Of a DNA stretch of 64,000 nt, positions 41,338 through 50,942 are shown piece after piece. How positions within the stretch are numbered: position 1 is the stretch's first letter; each line of letters begins with the position of its first letter. The position numbers and the translations under genes were made by a program. This DNA comes from Paenibacillus hamazuiensis (GTDB lineage: Bacteria > Bacillota > Bacilli > Paenibacillales > NBRC-103111), in assembly GCF_023276405.1 (NCBI RefSeq), contig NZ_JALRMO010000001.1, positions 4,030,001 to 4,094,000 on the forward strand. Direction: 5' to 3'. The notes beneath the pieces were generated by a model. That model had not been told where the DNA came from, did not search any database, and saw only the letters and a list, made by a program, of their open reading frames with translations.

Positions 41338-44247
41338 CTACTTCGTTGTTTCGTGCAAAACGCCTTTCAGATCATAACTCCACTGGGGAAAGCGGGTTGT
41401 GACATTTCCGTCGCTCAGTTCCAGCTTTATTCCGTCTCCCGCGTTCATGCCCGGCAGAAGAACCGTTTCTTTTTTCCCGGCGCGCACCTTTCTGGTTATC
41501 TGATTTGTTCCGGACGCATCCGGAGCTACCAGTTCTTTGGGCTGGCTGTCACTGAACCAATACAAGATCATGGTATGAGGATTCGCGTATTCATTGGTGT
41601 ATTCCGCTCTGATTCGGTATGATTTTCCCGCTTCAAGCGGGATGGAGCCGCTTACCTTCCCGTTCCCCTCCACGACCAGACTGTCCTCCACCCAAACGCG
41701 AATCGTGTTCATTTGATCGGTCGAGACAACGAACGTATAGTTTTCCGAATAATTCGGCACAACCGATCCGGTCCAGCGCCAGAAACCCGGCTCAGCCGGC
41801 AATGTTTTAAAGTAATTGACAGAGCTTATCTCCGCCTCGGAGACAAGAGTTCGGGGCTTTGAGTTCGTGTACCGCTCCTCTTTGAAAGAGCCTCCGCCCC
41901 TAACCGGGTAAGGACCCCAGCTGATTTGAACGGTTCCGTCCACGCTCGGGACGAAAGAGGCTTTCGCTCCTTCCACCGTCTTTTCCAAAACCACATTTTC
42001 AATTAGCGGACCTTCCGACGCTTCTTCAACGATAAGGAAACGGGGATAATCCACGCTATCCACCTTTACCGTAATATGGCTCGCATCCGAATCCACAATT
42101 TGCACCGGGTGCTTTGTATCTTCAATCGGATCATAAGCATAAACGGAGGCGCGTTCGCCGCAAATGTTGGAGAACGTAATATCAAAGCTTTGCATCGGCA
42201 TTGCATATCGGTCCGGATCAAGCACATCTTTCGTCGTATCGTACGAATGAGTCATGTTTCTTGTCACTACATAGTAGCCGATTGCAAATTTGCCCGCGTC
42301 CAATTGGTAAGGCAGCACGGCCAAGTCGTCCCGGTTATACCGGTCGGGATGCTCCGGTGTTCCATCGCCCTCGAAAACGAGCCGCGGCTTATACTCCACG
42401 ATGCGGTCGACTTTTAGAGCCCTTGGCGTGTCGATCTTTTTTCCTGTTTTTATCAGGTTCGTTACATTCGCCACTGCTCTTAGCTGAGGGCCGGCCAATT
42501 GCTTGACCGAATCTGTTAAAACATAATTGTTTTTCTTTAACTCTGAATAGAAAGCCTCGGGAATAACCGTGAATCCGGTATCTTCCGATTTTGCCGCATA
42601 CAGATTAATTGTGTGATAGCCTTTGTGTCCAAAGAAGATGTAATTGCGCAACGTCGTTTTTGTTCCGATATAGTGCATGAGCGATACTAATTTTTCGTCC
42701 TTGGCGGAAATGCCCAATTTGTCTATCAATTCACGCGCAAACAACATGCGGGCATAATTCGTTTCCGACATCCAGACCTGAGGTACTTTCCCGTTGCCTG
42801 GATTTGCATACCTGAAATGGTGAGTCCAGGGCCCGGGGAAAGGTTGAATGTCCCGAACTGCCGATTCCGATTGATAGAAATAGAAGTGCCGTTCGGGAAA
42901 AGCTGACATATGCGCGGGTACGAGATAGCTGCCGGCTACCGAATGATCGTAGTTATCCGGGTTTCGTTTGCCATCCAATTTGCCGAGAGCATCGATATAC
43001 AGCTTTTTATCGTCTGTATTTCCAGGGACAATCGGGGACTCATCCGGAGAATAACCTGTATAATAATGCTTGCTGAAGCCGTCCTGATTCAGCCACATCT
43101 CCGTTCCGTTATCCCAAGGCCGCTGGTTGGAGAATCCGCTGATGACATTGACTCCGGGCAGCCGGTTTTCCGGATTTTTCACGTAATCCGCGGTTAACGG
43201 CAATATGATTTCCGGCCCGTCCTTGGTCACTCCATCGCTCTGGGTGTAGCTTATCGGCTTGGAAAAGGAAAGCTTGGGTTCATAATAATAATTAATGTCC
43301 ATAAAATGGTATCCAAACGTATATTCATTATAAACTTCGAGATCGAAGCCTGCATCGGCTTGCCCCTCCGTTTCCAGCATGTCCTTGAGGGTAGAGGTGA
43401 CGGTCTTGATATACCGCATCCATCCGTCTATCGTTTCCTGCGCTGCAGGATTCGGCGTTCCATCGGAAAATTCGAGTCCGGAGAAAGGCTGGTATTTCAA
43501 TTGAACCAAAAACAAATCACCCGCAGGCAAATCCTTGGGAAGGGGCGCCGAGAGCGTACATTTTCCGGTTGCCGCGTCAACGCCGGTTATGACCGGAAAC
43601 ATCGTATGTCGGGCCACCCGGTTCAGGCCTGTATATTTGACCCGTATTTTCGAAGTATCGTCGATATAGATTTCCCGGTCTCCCGCAGTGGCTGGCTTTG
43701 TTAATTTGACCGTCCATTCCCTGCTGGGACTGGGCATTCCCGAGTTGAAATTAAGCAGGATTAGCGGACGAATATGATGTTTTCTCAAAGCCGCAACTTT
43801 CATCATCAAACTTTTATAATTCCAATCCCGAAATTGGGTATCGTCATCAAAATCTAATTCCCCCCACCCGACTTCAACTCTGGCGGAACGAATACCTGCT
43901 TCCTCTAACACCTGTGCTGTCGCTTCGGCCTCGCCCTGTTCGACATTAAAGTTGATGCCGAGCACATCCAGATACCTCGAAGCATCCCAAGTATCCATGT
44001 AACTGCGCCACGGAGCATGGAAAAATGACCGTAGTCCGAAAGCAACTTCCTGCTGCGCAGGGTCGGCATAAGGACCCTTCAGTTCGGCCATCTGCGTTTC
44101 CCCATCGTTTTTTCCGATTCTATCCATATTTTGCTGAACGTCGGAATCTATGCCTGCAAACGAATGGGCAGGAGCAATCAAGCCGATCGTCAAGCAGACG
44201 ATCGTTATTAACTTGTAACATCTTTTGAATCTGACCGATTTAAACAT
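41338..44247 (-). CDS. Secreted glycoside hydrolase-like protein (clan GH-A type) with PA14 domain
   Basis: A 969-residue exported protein starting MFKSVRFKRCYK; AGGAGGTGG precedes this ATG and a GTG three codons upstream lies within that site. Signal peptide to about HSFAG (residue 32). A TIM-barrel domain contains LEVYNEYTFG (Asn-Glu acid/base near residue 308) and QVWMSETNYAR (likely nucleophile Glu near 495), the clan GH-A pattern. A PA14 domain lies at about 800-900 (FWRWTGSVVPNYSENYTFVVSTDQ). Placed in the exopolysaccharide locus, it may trim or release the polymer. GH family not assigned. Confidence 0.78.
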   Translation of the reverse strand: MFKSVRFKRCYKLITIVCLTIGLIAPAHSFAGIDSDVQQNMDRIGKNDGETQMAELKGPYADPAQQEVAFGLRSFFHAPWRSYMDTWDASRYLDVLGINFNVEQGEAEATAQVLEEAGIRSARVEVGWGELDFDDDTQFRDWNYKSLMMKVAALRKHHIRPLILLNFNSGMPSPSREWTVKLTKPATAGDREIYIDDTSKIRVKYTGLNRVARHTMFPVITGVDAATGKCTLSAPLPKDLPAGDLFLVQLKYQPFSGLEFSDGTPNPAAQETIDGWMRYIKTVTSTLKDMLETEGQADAGFDLEVYNEYTFGYHFMDINYYYEPKLSFSKPISYTQSDGVTKDGPEIILPLTADYVKNPENRLPGVNVISGFSNQRPWDNGTEMWLNQDGFSKHYYTGYSPDESPIVPGNTDDKKLYIDALGKLDGKRNPDNYDHSVAGSYLVPAHMSAFPERHFYFYQSESAVRDIQPFPGPWTHHFRYANPGNGKVPQVWMSETNYARMLFARELIDKLGISAKDEKLVSLMHYIGTKTTLRNYIFFGHKGYHTINLYAAKSEDTGFTVIPEAFYSELKKNNYVLTDSVKQLAGPQLRAVANVTNLIKTGKKIDTPRALKVDRIVEYKPRLVFEGDGTPEHPDRYNRDDLAVLPYQLDAGKFAIGYYVVTRNMTHSYDTTKDVLDPDRYAMPMQSFDITFSNICGERASVYAYDPIEDTKHPVQIVDSDASHITVKVDSVDYPRFLIVEEASEGPLIENVVLEKTVEGAKASFVPSVDGTVQISWGPYPVRGGGSFKEERYTNSKPRTLVSEAEISSVNYFKTLPAEPGFWRWTGSVVPNYSENYTFVVSTDQMNTIRVWVEDSLVVEGNGKVSGSIPLEAGKSYRIRAEYTNEYANPHTMILYWFSDSQPKELVAPDASGTNQITRKVRAGKKETVLLPGMNAGDGIKLELSDGNVTTRFPQWSYDLKGVLHETTK

Positions 44248-44729
44248 CCAATCCACCTCCTAAAAATCGCCATGCTTATGAGTAGTCCTATTACTCCACC
44301 GACCAGATCAAGCCCCACATCTTGAATAGACCCGGTTCTTAAGAAATTGGTTGACTGGTACAGTTCATCGAGAGCAGCGACTCCCCCGACCAGGGCTATT
44401 ACCATAAAAAATCTGATGCCCCTCCGCAGCTTGTAAGGTATCGTCGCAACATAAAGTAGCGTAGCCAGTGTGAAGTACATAATCAGATGGGCAGTTTTGC
44501 GGAGAATGAATTGAACGAATTGGTAAGGATAACGTTTCGCGGGAATATTATATTTCCCATATATGACGGTGACGTTGGGGAGCGCCTGGCTAAGCCGATA
44601 TTGAGGTATATGTTTCTGTAAAAAAGGAAGCATCGTTTGGTCGCTAAACGGCTGCGAGGATAAATAAAATATGAAGGAACTCCATAAAAACAAAGGCAAA
44701 ATAAATAAAACACGCTTGCGATAAATCAG
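44208..44729 (-). CDS. VanZ-like membrane protein
   Basis: A hydrophobic protein of about 173 residues (163 if the TTG at 44699 is used). The ending carries the VanZ-type motif AALDELYQSTNFLRTGSIQDVGLDLVGG. A CTG at 44729, nine bases after GAGGAG, gives the natural N-terminus MIYRKRVLFILPLFLW and is my preferred start; the TTG has no site. The 3' end overlaps the hydrolase gene by 40 bases. VanZ family members are membrane proteins of mostly unknown role. Confidence 0.75.
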   Translation of the reverse strand: MIYRKRVLFILPLFLWSSFIFYLSSQPFSDQTMLPFLQKHIPQYRLSQALPNVTVIYGKYNIPAKRYPYQFVQFILRKTAHLIMYFTLATLLYVATIPYKLRRGIRFFMVIALVGGVAALDELYQSTNFLRTGSIQDVGLDLVGGVIGLLISMAIFRRWIGCLNRSDSKDVTS

Positions 44730-44756
44730 GCCATTCCACTCCTCTCTTTTTATATA

Positions 44757-45872
44757 TCACGTCTTGGCATTATTTCGCAAAGACTGGGACAATATATCCC
44801 GGATAAATTCGCTCACGCCAATGATTTGCGATTCTTTATCGAAAATCGATAAGTTGCGTTGAACTTTTGCTTTTTTTTGCTGCAATTCTTCCATAGTCAT
44901 GTTCTCCATCAATTCGGACAACGAATGAATGTAGGCAGGCTCCCACGGTTTATTTCCATGGATCCGGTAAATGCTTTCTCTGTTGATGTCGTAGGACATC
45001 GGAATTCTTCCCGTCACGATCGGCAGCCCGACGGACAAATATTCGCTGACTTTGGTCGTATAACGGAAACTTCCTACCTGGTCCACGCTTTGCGGTAAGC
45101 TGGCCAGGTCCATAGACGCCAAATAACCGGGCACCGCCTCGCGTGGAACACGCCCCGTAAAGACGATGTTCTTTCCAAGCCGTTCCCCGGATAATTGTTC
45201 AAGCTTTGATTTGCCGTTCCCATCCCCTACGATAAGTACGGTCACATTTTCGCGTTTCAAAGTTTGCATCGCCTTGACCAATTCATAACCATAACAGTAG
45301 CCGATCCGCTTATTCCAATTAAGCGAACCTACGATACCGACGACGATGTGATTTTCCGGGATCCGGTACATTTCCCGAATTTTTCTGCGCGACGCTTGAA
45401 GCTGTTCGTCCGAAAATTCAAACGGCGCCCACCCCGCTGCGGTCATGGCATATTTGGCGCCGTACGTGAGCGCCCGCCCTGCCAAATACGGAGTCCAACC
45501 GATAAAACCGGTTGACCGTTTATAGAGCAGCCTCTCATACCATTGAAATAGGGGGGCGAGCGTGGCAACCTTGCTTGCCACGAAGGGACCGACCGCGTCG
45601 CCACTGCTTACGATATAGGGCACCTTGGCGAGCATGTTCCCGAAAATAAGAGCCAAACCTCCGGCGATCCCCGTTCCTTCCATTACGACCAGATGAGGAC
45701 GCTCGCGAAAAATATACTTCAGCAGCTTCCAAAAATTGAGCCACTTTTTCCGCTTTTCAAACGGATAAAACTGCGCCGGTATTTGGCTGAGCAAAGCTCT
45801 GAGCCTGTTCTCGTCATCGCCGCCGCTGCCTTGGGTAGCGAAGCTTAAGATCTTGTAATCACTCGTTTTCAT
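44757..45872 (-). CDS. Glycosyltransferase (GT4-like)
   Basis: A 371-residue GT-B enzyme. The C-terminal nucleotide-sugar half shows VVGIVGSLNWNKRIGY, TVLIVGDGNGKSKLEQL, IVFTGRVPREAVPGYL and TTKVSEYLSVGLPIV. The usual E-x7-E motif is replaced by the TKVSEYL variant seen in some EPS transferases. It follows the next GT4 gene with a 14-base overlap. Acceptor and donor unknown. Confidence 0.85.
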   Translation of the reverse strand: MKTSDYKILSFATQGSGGDDENRLRALLSQIPAQFYPFEKRKKWLNFWKLLKYIFRERPHLVVMEGTGIAGGLALIFGNMLAKVPYIVSSGDAVGPFVASKVATLAPLFQWYERLLYKRSTGFIGWTPYLAGRALTYGAKYAMTAAGWAPFEFSDEQLQASRRKIREMYRIPENHIVVGIVGSLNWNKRIGYCYGYELVKAMQTLKRENVTVLIVGDGNGKSKLEQLSGERLGKNIVFTGRVPREAVPGYLASMDLASLPQSVDQVGSFRYTTKVSEYLSVGLPIVTGRIPMSYDINRESIYRIHGNKPWEPAYIHSLSELMENMTMEELQQKKAKVQRNLSIFDKESQIIGVSEFIRDILSQSLRNNAKT

Positions 45873-47052
45873 TTCCTACAGCCCCTTGGCGAATGTAAGA
45901 TGGTACGACTATGGCCTTCTCCGGCGATTTCGCCACTTCTTTAAAGAGATCTATGTATTTGGCTGCAACCGACCGCCAGCTTTGCCGTTCGGCAATGATT
46001 CGGGCGTTTGCCCCCATTTGTTTTCGTAATTCTTCATCTCCGCACAGCAGGTTCATTGCATTTCGCAATCCGGCGACATCCTCCGAATTACCAAGCACAA
46101 CCCCGGCTTTGCGATCCGACTCGATCAATTCCGATACCCCCGATTGGTAAGTCGTTATGACCGGTAGCCCGGAAGCAAGTGCTTCGATAACGACGAGAGT
46201 GCATGCTTCGTACCTGGATGGAAAAACGAAGAAATCGACGCATTTCATGAGCTGAGCAATATCCTTGCGAAATCCCAGGAAATGCACCCGCCCTTCAAGC
46301 CCGAGCTGTTCCGCCATTTTTATATAAGGACTGCCTTGCGTAGCCCCCGCCACCGCCAAGTGAAGATTTTTCACATCGCAGAGAGCTTTCAGCACGGAGT
46401 CCAAATTTTTTCTCGGCGATTTTATGTCCCCGGCAAACAATGCTAGAGGCACATTGCCCGGAAGATCGAGTTCCGAACGGCTTTTATTTTTATCAGGGTA
46501 AAACTCCTCAATATCCACACCATTCATGATAACACGAAGATCCAGGGCCGGATTGATCTCTTCCAGCTCCTTCTTTACCTTCTCCGATACCGGAACAATT
46601 ATTTTAGCCCGGGAAAACGCTAACTTCTCCAGAATCGAATTGCTATAAGTAAACAGAAATTGATAGAACCCGGACATATTTTTATTGAGGCGTGACGGGT
46701 GGACCGAGGACTTGATCCACGAGCTGTGTACGAAATGAACGGCATTAATATCGCTGCGGGCCCACGTGATGAACCCGTTGACCATGACCAGATCGAATTT
46801 GCTGCGGTGCTTGAGCAGGAGCAAACTGCTTATGGTTGCGAAAACATGATTTTTGAGCAGTTGGGTAGGCCACCCCGATACCGGCACTTTAATCCAGTGA
46901 ATACCCGGCTTCTCGAGTAGTTCCGGGGCAACACCGCTTGCAAATACGGTTACGTGATAATTCTGATCGAGCAGCTCCTTGACAATTTCATAGTTAACTC
47001 TGGCCTGCCCGTCACCCTTGAGCAATTTATGCGTGACTATACAAATATTCAT
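45859..47052 (-). CDS. Glycosyltransferase family 4 protein
   Basis: A 397-residue GT-B enzyme beginning MNICIVTHKLLKGDGQARVNYEI. The C-terminal domain has PLALFAGDIKSPRKNLDSVL, VHFLGFRKDIAQLM and the E-x7-E motif in RYEACTLVVIEALASGLPVI. Such enzymes add one sugar to the lipid-linked repeat unit at the cytoplasmic membrane face. Sugar specificity cannot be read. Confidence 0.92.
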   Translation of the reverse strand: MNICIVTHKLLKGDGQARVNYEIVKELLDQNYHVTVFASGVAPELLEKPGIHWIKVPVSGWPTQLLKNHVFATISSLLLLKHRSKFDLVMVNGFITWARSDINAVHFVHSSWIKSSVHPSRLNKNMSGFYQFLFTYSNSILEKLAFSRAKIIVPVSEKVKKELEEINPALDLRVIMNGVDIEEFYPDKNKSRSELDLPGNVPLALFAGDIKSPRKNLDSVLKALCDVKNLHLAVAGATQGSPYIKMAEQLGLEGRVHFLGFRKDIAQLMKCVDFFVFPSRYEACTLVVIEALASGLPVITTYQSGVSELIESDRKAGVVLGNSEDVAGLRNAMNLLCGDEELRKQMGANARIIAERQSWRSVAAKYIDLFKEVAKSPEKAIVVPSYIRQGAVGNENE

Positions 47053-47134
47053 CGTAATACCACCCGTATCCTATCAAAGTTTCTGCCTTATTATACGTTG
47101 AGATGCCGCGATCCGTCGGCGCTTCGGGCGGCAA

Positions 47135-48325
47135 TTACCCCTTGTATACCTGCGCTTTCAGGTTTAATTTTTTTCCCGGGCGCCCGAGCAATTGACCGAC
47201 CCATCTTCTAACCTTATCCGTGCGCATTTCGGTGAGATAAGCTACTACTAAGGCATAGCCTAAAATCATTGCCGTTACCATTAGGGACAGTAAAAAATGC
47301 TTTAAATCCGGGTTCCAGACTCCCCATGTTCCGTCTCCCAGCCAAACCCGTATAAAGTTGATCAGCGGATAATGTGTCAAGTACAGCGTATAAGAAAATC
47401 CTGCAAGAAAAACATGAATGTTGAACCGGCGGGAATTGATGGCCTCCGCCCTTTGATTAACCGAGTGGAGAATGATATACAGCAAAGAGGCAAAACAAAG
47501 GGAAACGAGAAATTCTGCAGAAAATCGTTGGGCAAAAGGATCGTTGGCATTTCCCGCAAAATATTTTCCGATAAACAATGACACGGCCAGACATATCATG
47601 TTCAAAGGCAACATGCCCCGAAGAAGAATGTTTCGGGAAATGGGCGGCGAAGGCAGTATGACGAGCAAGGTCCCAAGCAGCCAAACCAGGAAAAACATCA
47701 TGATTTCTTTTCCGAGCACGATCCCGGAAACAATGACAATAGAGCCGTACATGATCTTTTGCGGCAACCGTTTAGACTTAAACGTCAGGACGATGCACGG
47801 AAATAATATGTAATACCAAAATTCGTTGGCGAGACTCCATAATGCCAAATTGCCGCCATAGTTATCAACAAAAACCCCTTGCAAAAAAAACATATTTCCC
47901 AAGAAGTCGGTTATTTTCATATTATCGTTAAAAAAATAGGAATCCGGATAGTTCGTCAATTGGAACTGAGCCCAAAGATTCGTCAAAATAAGAGCGGGTA
48001 TTAAAACGATCCAAAGTCTTGTTAGACGGTTGGTTAAATACGTTTTCCACGACCAGGTTCCCTCTTGAATGGACCTGATCACACTGGACGAGATTAAAAA
48101 ACCGCTTAGAACGAAAAACAACAAGACAAATTCGAACCCTAAGCTGGTAATCGTATAAATTATTTTAATAAATAACGTTTGATTCTCAAGATTGCTGAAT
48201 CCTTTAAACAAAACGGGTCTAAGGTGAAAAATCAAAACATAAAAAGCGGATATCCATCTTAATGCATCGAAATAGTATGAAGCCCTACTACCCGCAATTA
48301 ATTTGTTAACGACAAATTTAGGCAT
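47135..48325 (-). CDS. Acyltransferase family 3 membrane protein
   Basis: A 396-residue integral membrane protein with about ten membrane segments. Early motifs YFDALRWISAFYVLIFHLRP (the conserved His) and FFVLSGFLISSSVI, and NLALWSLANEFWYYILFP in the middle, are typical of Acyl_transf_3 (OafA/ExoZ type). It probably O-acetylates or succinylates sugars of the exopolysaccharide. Confidence 0.92.
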   Translation of the reverse strand: MPKFVVNKLIAGSRASYYFDALRWISAFYVLIFHLRPVLFKGFSNLENQTLFIKIIYTITSLGFEFVLLFFVLSGFLISSSVIRSIQEGTWSWKTYLTNRLTRLWIVLIPALILTNLWAQFQLTNYPDSYFFNDNMKITDFLGNMFFLQGVFVDNYGGNLALWSLANEFWYYILFPCIVLTFKSKRLPQKIMYGSIVIVSGIVLGKEIMMFFLVWLLGTLLVILPSPPISRNILLRGMLPLNMICLAVSLFIGKYFAGNANDPFAQRFSAEFLVSLCFASLLYIILHSVNQRAEAINSRRFNIHVFLAGFSYTLYLTHYPLINFIRVWLGDGTWGVWNPDLKHFLLSLMVTAMILGYALVVAYLTEMRTDKVRRWVGQLLGRPGKKLNLKAQVYKG

Positions 48326-48350
48326 GGCTCTTCCTCCGTTGGCCTCTATT

Positions 48351-48845
48351 TCAGCCCAGCTCTTTCATGCGTTTGGCGGGAACTCCCGCATATAGTCCGT
48401 TTGGCAAACATTCCTTGTTCACAACAGCGCCGGCCGCTATAATACAACCTTCACCAATTGTCACACCCGGCAGTATGACAGCGCCAGCACCTATCCAGCA
48501 GCCGTTGCCTACTTTAATAGGAAGACCGACGGTTTCTCCGGCTCTGTTCAGCATGTGACCAATCTTGTGTGTCGAAGTGCAAAACATGACCCCAAATGCT
48601 ATATTTACGTTTTCTCCGATTTCAATGGATTGATGTTCGGAATCGAAGAAACAGCGATAATTTATGAAAATATTTTTTCCGATCGTAATATTATTGCCAA
48701 GAAAATAACATCCGCCCATAATTCGATGCGAGTAAGTATTCAATCCGCATAATTTATAGATTTTATGTCTTACTTTTCGCGGGGAGTTCGCAGCAATATT
48801 ATTGATAATAAAGCTTTGGATTTTAGGAAATGTTTTCATGTGCAA
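48351..48845 (-). CDS. Hexapeptide-repeat (LbetaH) O-acetyltransferase
   Basis: A 164-residue protein of the WcaF/MaT type. The left-handed beta helix is seen in IGKNIFINYRCFFDSEHQS, IEIGENVNIAFGVMFCTSTHKIG, VGNGCWIGAGAVILPGVTIG and GCIIAAGAVVNKE, and the end is YAGVPAKRMKELG. TTG at 48845 is nine bases after GGGAGG; the ATG two codons later is 15 bases away, so TTG is preferred. It probably acetylates the polysaccharide subunit with acetyl-CoA. Confidence 0.9.
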   Translation of the reverse strand: MHMKTFPKIQSFIINNIAANSPRKVRHKIYKLCGLNTYSHRIMGGCYFLGNNITIGKNIFINYRCFFDSEHQSIEIGENVNIAFGVMFCTSTHKIGHMLNRAGETVGLPIKVGNGCWIGAGAVILPGVTIGEGCIIAAGAVVNKECLPNGLYAGVPAKRMKELG

Positions 48846-48863
48846 CGATACGGTCCTCCCAGC

Positions 48864-49772
48864 TTATTGTTGAATTAGCTTTCTAAGAAGAGATTTTATC
48901 ACATTCGGGCTGCTGAAAAGTAAGGATAATGCTTTCATAAATTTCTTGACTTTTACGTTTTCCACGATCATAATTTCGTGCAAATTCAGTTGTTTTTTAT
49001 TTCTGAATTTTTTTAATGCCGAAACTACGCGTTTGTCGTGAGCATATTTACCGATTAATTGATTGGTCGACTCGATCTGAGCTGAAAAAGATTTTATTAG
49101 TTTCCCGGAATCGGTAGAAAGCGAATTTCCTCTGAATCTGTAAAAATACATCGGTTGAGGAGTAACGAACATGCCTCCGCCGGCTATGATGCACTCCAAC
49201 AAAAATCTAAAATCTTCTCCGTAAAATAATTCATTTTCGTATTCAACTCGATGAAACTTTATTAATGCGGAAGATATTAAAGGCTGCAAATAACCATAAT
49301 CATCCTCAATCATCTTAACTGCATCAACGAAAAAAACTTCATTGATTGTTCCGATTACGGCTTCTCTTGATTTGAGGTAAGTATTCCACGGATCGCTTTC
49401 TCCGTCATTAATCAAAAATAGATCGTCGCATACGATCTCAGCCTGTTTCTCTTCGGCAAGCGATAATAAATCGCGAAGCCGGTTTTCGTGCCACCAGTCG
49501 TCGGCATCCAAAATGGCAATCCATTTCCCGCGAGACTCATTAATACCGCGATTCCTCGAGTAAGAAGGCCCCCTGTTTTCAGAATTTTCCAACAGACGCA
49601 CGCGATGGTCCTTAATTTTTTTAACCGCATCTGCAGTTTTATCTGGAGAGCAATCATCCACCACGATGATTTCAAAATCTTGAAATGTTTGCCCCAACAC
49701 GGATTGAATGGCTTCTTCAATATATGGTTCTACCTTATACGCCGCTATTATGACCGAGACAGTTGGGTTCAA
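48864..49772 (-). CDS. Glycosyltransferase family 2 protein
   Basis: A 302-residue GT-A enzyme. NPTVSVIIAAYKVEPYIEEAIQSV, IIVVDDCSPDKT and ILDADDWW provide the nucleotide-binding and DxD-type motifs. The start is TTG at 49772, eight bases after AGGAGG; the GTG three codons upstream lies inside the ribosome binding site. The gene is more A/T-rich than its neighbours, as common for EPS transferases acquired by transfer. Confidence 0.9.
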   Translation of the reverse strand: MNPTVSVIIAAYKVEPYIEEAIQSVLGQTFQDFEIIVVDDCSPDKTADAVKKIKDHRVRLLENSENRGPSYSRNRGINESRGKWIAILDADDWWHENRLRDLLSLAEEKQAEIVCDDLFLINDGESDPWNTYLKSREAVIGTINEVFFVDAVKMIEDDYGYLQPLISSALIKFHRVEYENELFYGEDFRFLLECIIAGGGMFVTPQPMYFYRFRGNSLSTDSGKLIKSFSAQIESTNQLIGKYAHDKRVVSALKKFRNKKQLNLHEIMIVENVKVKKFMKALSLLFSSPNVIKSLLRKLIQQ

Positions 49773-49793
49773 GCATGACACCTCCTTTAATTT

Positions 49794-50942
49794 TCACAAA
49801 GTTTCCGGCACCGTCGTACGATAGGTCAGGGTAGGTTCTTTCGCTTTCGCCGCAGCTTCGATAAATGCCGACAGTTCCCGGATGAACCGGGCTTCATCAT
49901 ATTTTTCGGCGTGCCGGCGAATTGTTACAGGGTCCCAGTTGGCCTCGTCGAACTGCGCTATAACTTCGGCAAGAGACTCTGCCTTTTGCTCTGCAAAAAA
50001 TTGTCCGTTCAGTCCCGGGATTATGGTATCAAGCGCGCCGCCACCGCGAAATGCGATCACTGGCCTGCCGCAGGCGTTCGCCTCAAGCGGCGTAATGCCG
50101 AAATCCTCGATACCCGGGAAAATCAATGCGCGGCACATCTTCATATATTGAACGACCTGGATATCCGGCAATCTGCCGAGAAATTGCACTGTTGGACCGG
50201 CTAGCTTCTGGAGCCGCTCCCGATCTGGGCCGTCCCCGATGACGACCAGCTGTTTGTTTGCCTTTGTGCAAGCCTCGACAGCCAAATCGATACGTTTATA
50301 CGATACAAGCCGGGACACGATAAGGAAATAACCGCCGCCGTTTCGCCGTTCGGCCACATGGAACCGCGAGACGCCTACCGGGGGAAAGATCACGGTGGAC
50401 GACAACCCATAGTGGTCTTTGATCCGTTTTTGCACAACCGACGAGTTGGCGATCAAATGGTGGATTCCCCGGGACTTGGCCTTATCCCATAATTTCAAAG
50501 GCAGTACCATGGACTGGGCTATCCATTTGACAAGCCTCGGTACCTTCATCCCTTCCATATAGGTCGAGAAGTCCCAGGCAAACCGCATCGGAGTGTGGCA
50601 ATAACATATATGAATCGCGTCCCTTCCAACGGGAGCTCCCTTCGCATAAGCGCTGCTGGAGCTGATGATCAGGTCGTAGCCGCGCAAATTCATTGATTGG
50701 ACAGCGAAAGGGTAAAGCCAGAAAAACAGCTTGAATCTCTTTAAAATGCCGGGAATTTTTTGCATCCAGGTCGTGCGGATATCCGCATCCTTCAATTCCT
50801 TCATCAGCCGTTCCCGATCAACGATCGTCGTATAGATGGGTGCCTGGGGAAACATCTGATGCAAAACGGCGACAACTCTTTCGGCTCCGCCCATTTGGTT
50901 CAAATAATCGTGAACGATTGCCACCCGCAACTCGCCATTCAT
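49794..50942 (-). CDS. Glycosyltransferase family 4 protein (WbaZ-like)
   Basis: A 382-residue GT-B enzyme beginning with VAIVHDYLNQMGGAERVVAVL. It contains YCHTPMRFAWD and NSSVVQKRIKDHYG, the C-terminal FLIVSRLVSYKRIDLAVEA and the E-x7-E motif IEDFGITPLEANACGRPVIA. The pattern is that of WbaZ-type mannosyltransferases, which would use the GDP-mannose made by ManC. It overlaps the upstream GT gene by four bases. Confidence 0.9.
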   Translation of the reverse strand: MNGELRVAIVHDYLNQMGGAERVVAVLHQMFPQAPIYTTIVDRERLMKELKDADIRTTWMQKIPGILKRFKLFFWLYPFAVQSMNLRGYDLIISSSSAYAKGAPVGRDAIHICYCHTPMRFAWDFSTYMEGMKVPRLVKWIAQSMVLPLKLWDKAKSRGIHHLIANSSVVQKRIKDHYGLSSTVIFPPVGVSRFHVAERRNGGGYFLIVSRLVSYKRIDLAVEACTKANKQLVVIGDGPDRERLQKLAGPTVQFLGRLPDIQVVQYMKMCRALIFPGIEDFGITPLEANACGRPVIAFRGGGALDTIIPGLNGQFFAEQKAESLAEVIAQFDEANWDPVTIRRHAEKYDEARFIRELSAFIEAAAKAKEPTLTYRTTVPETL

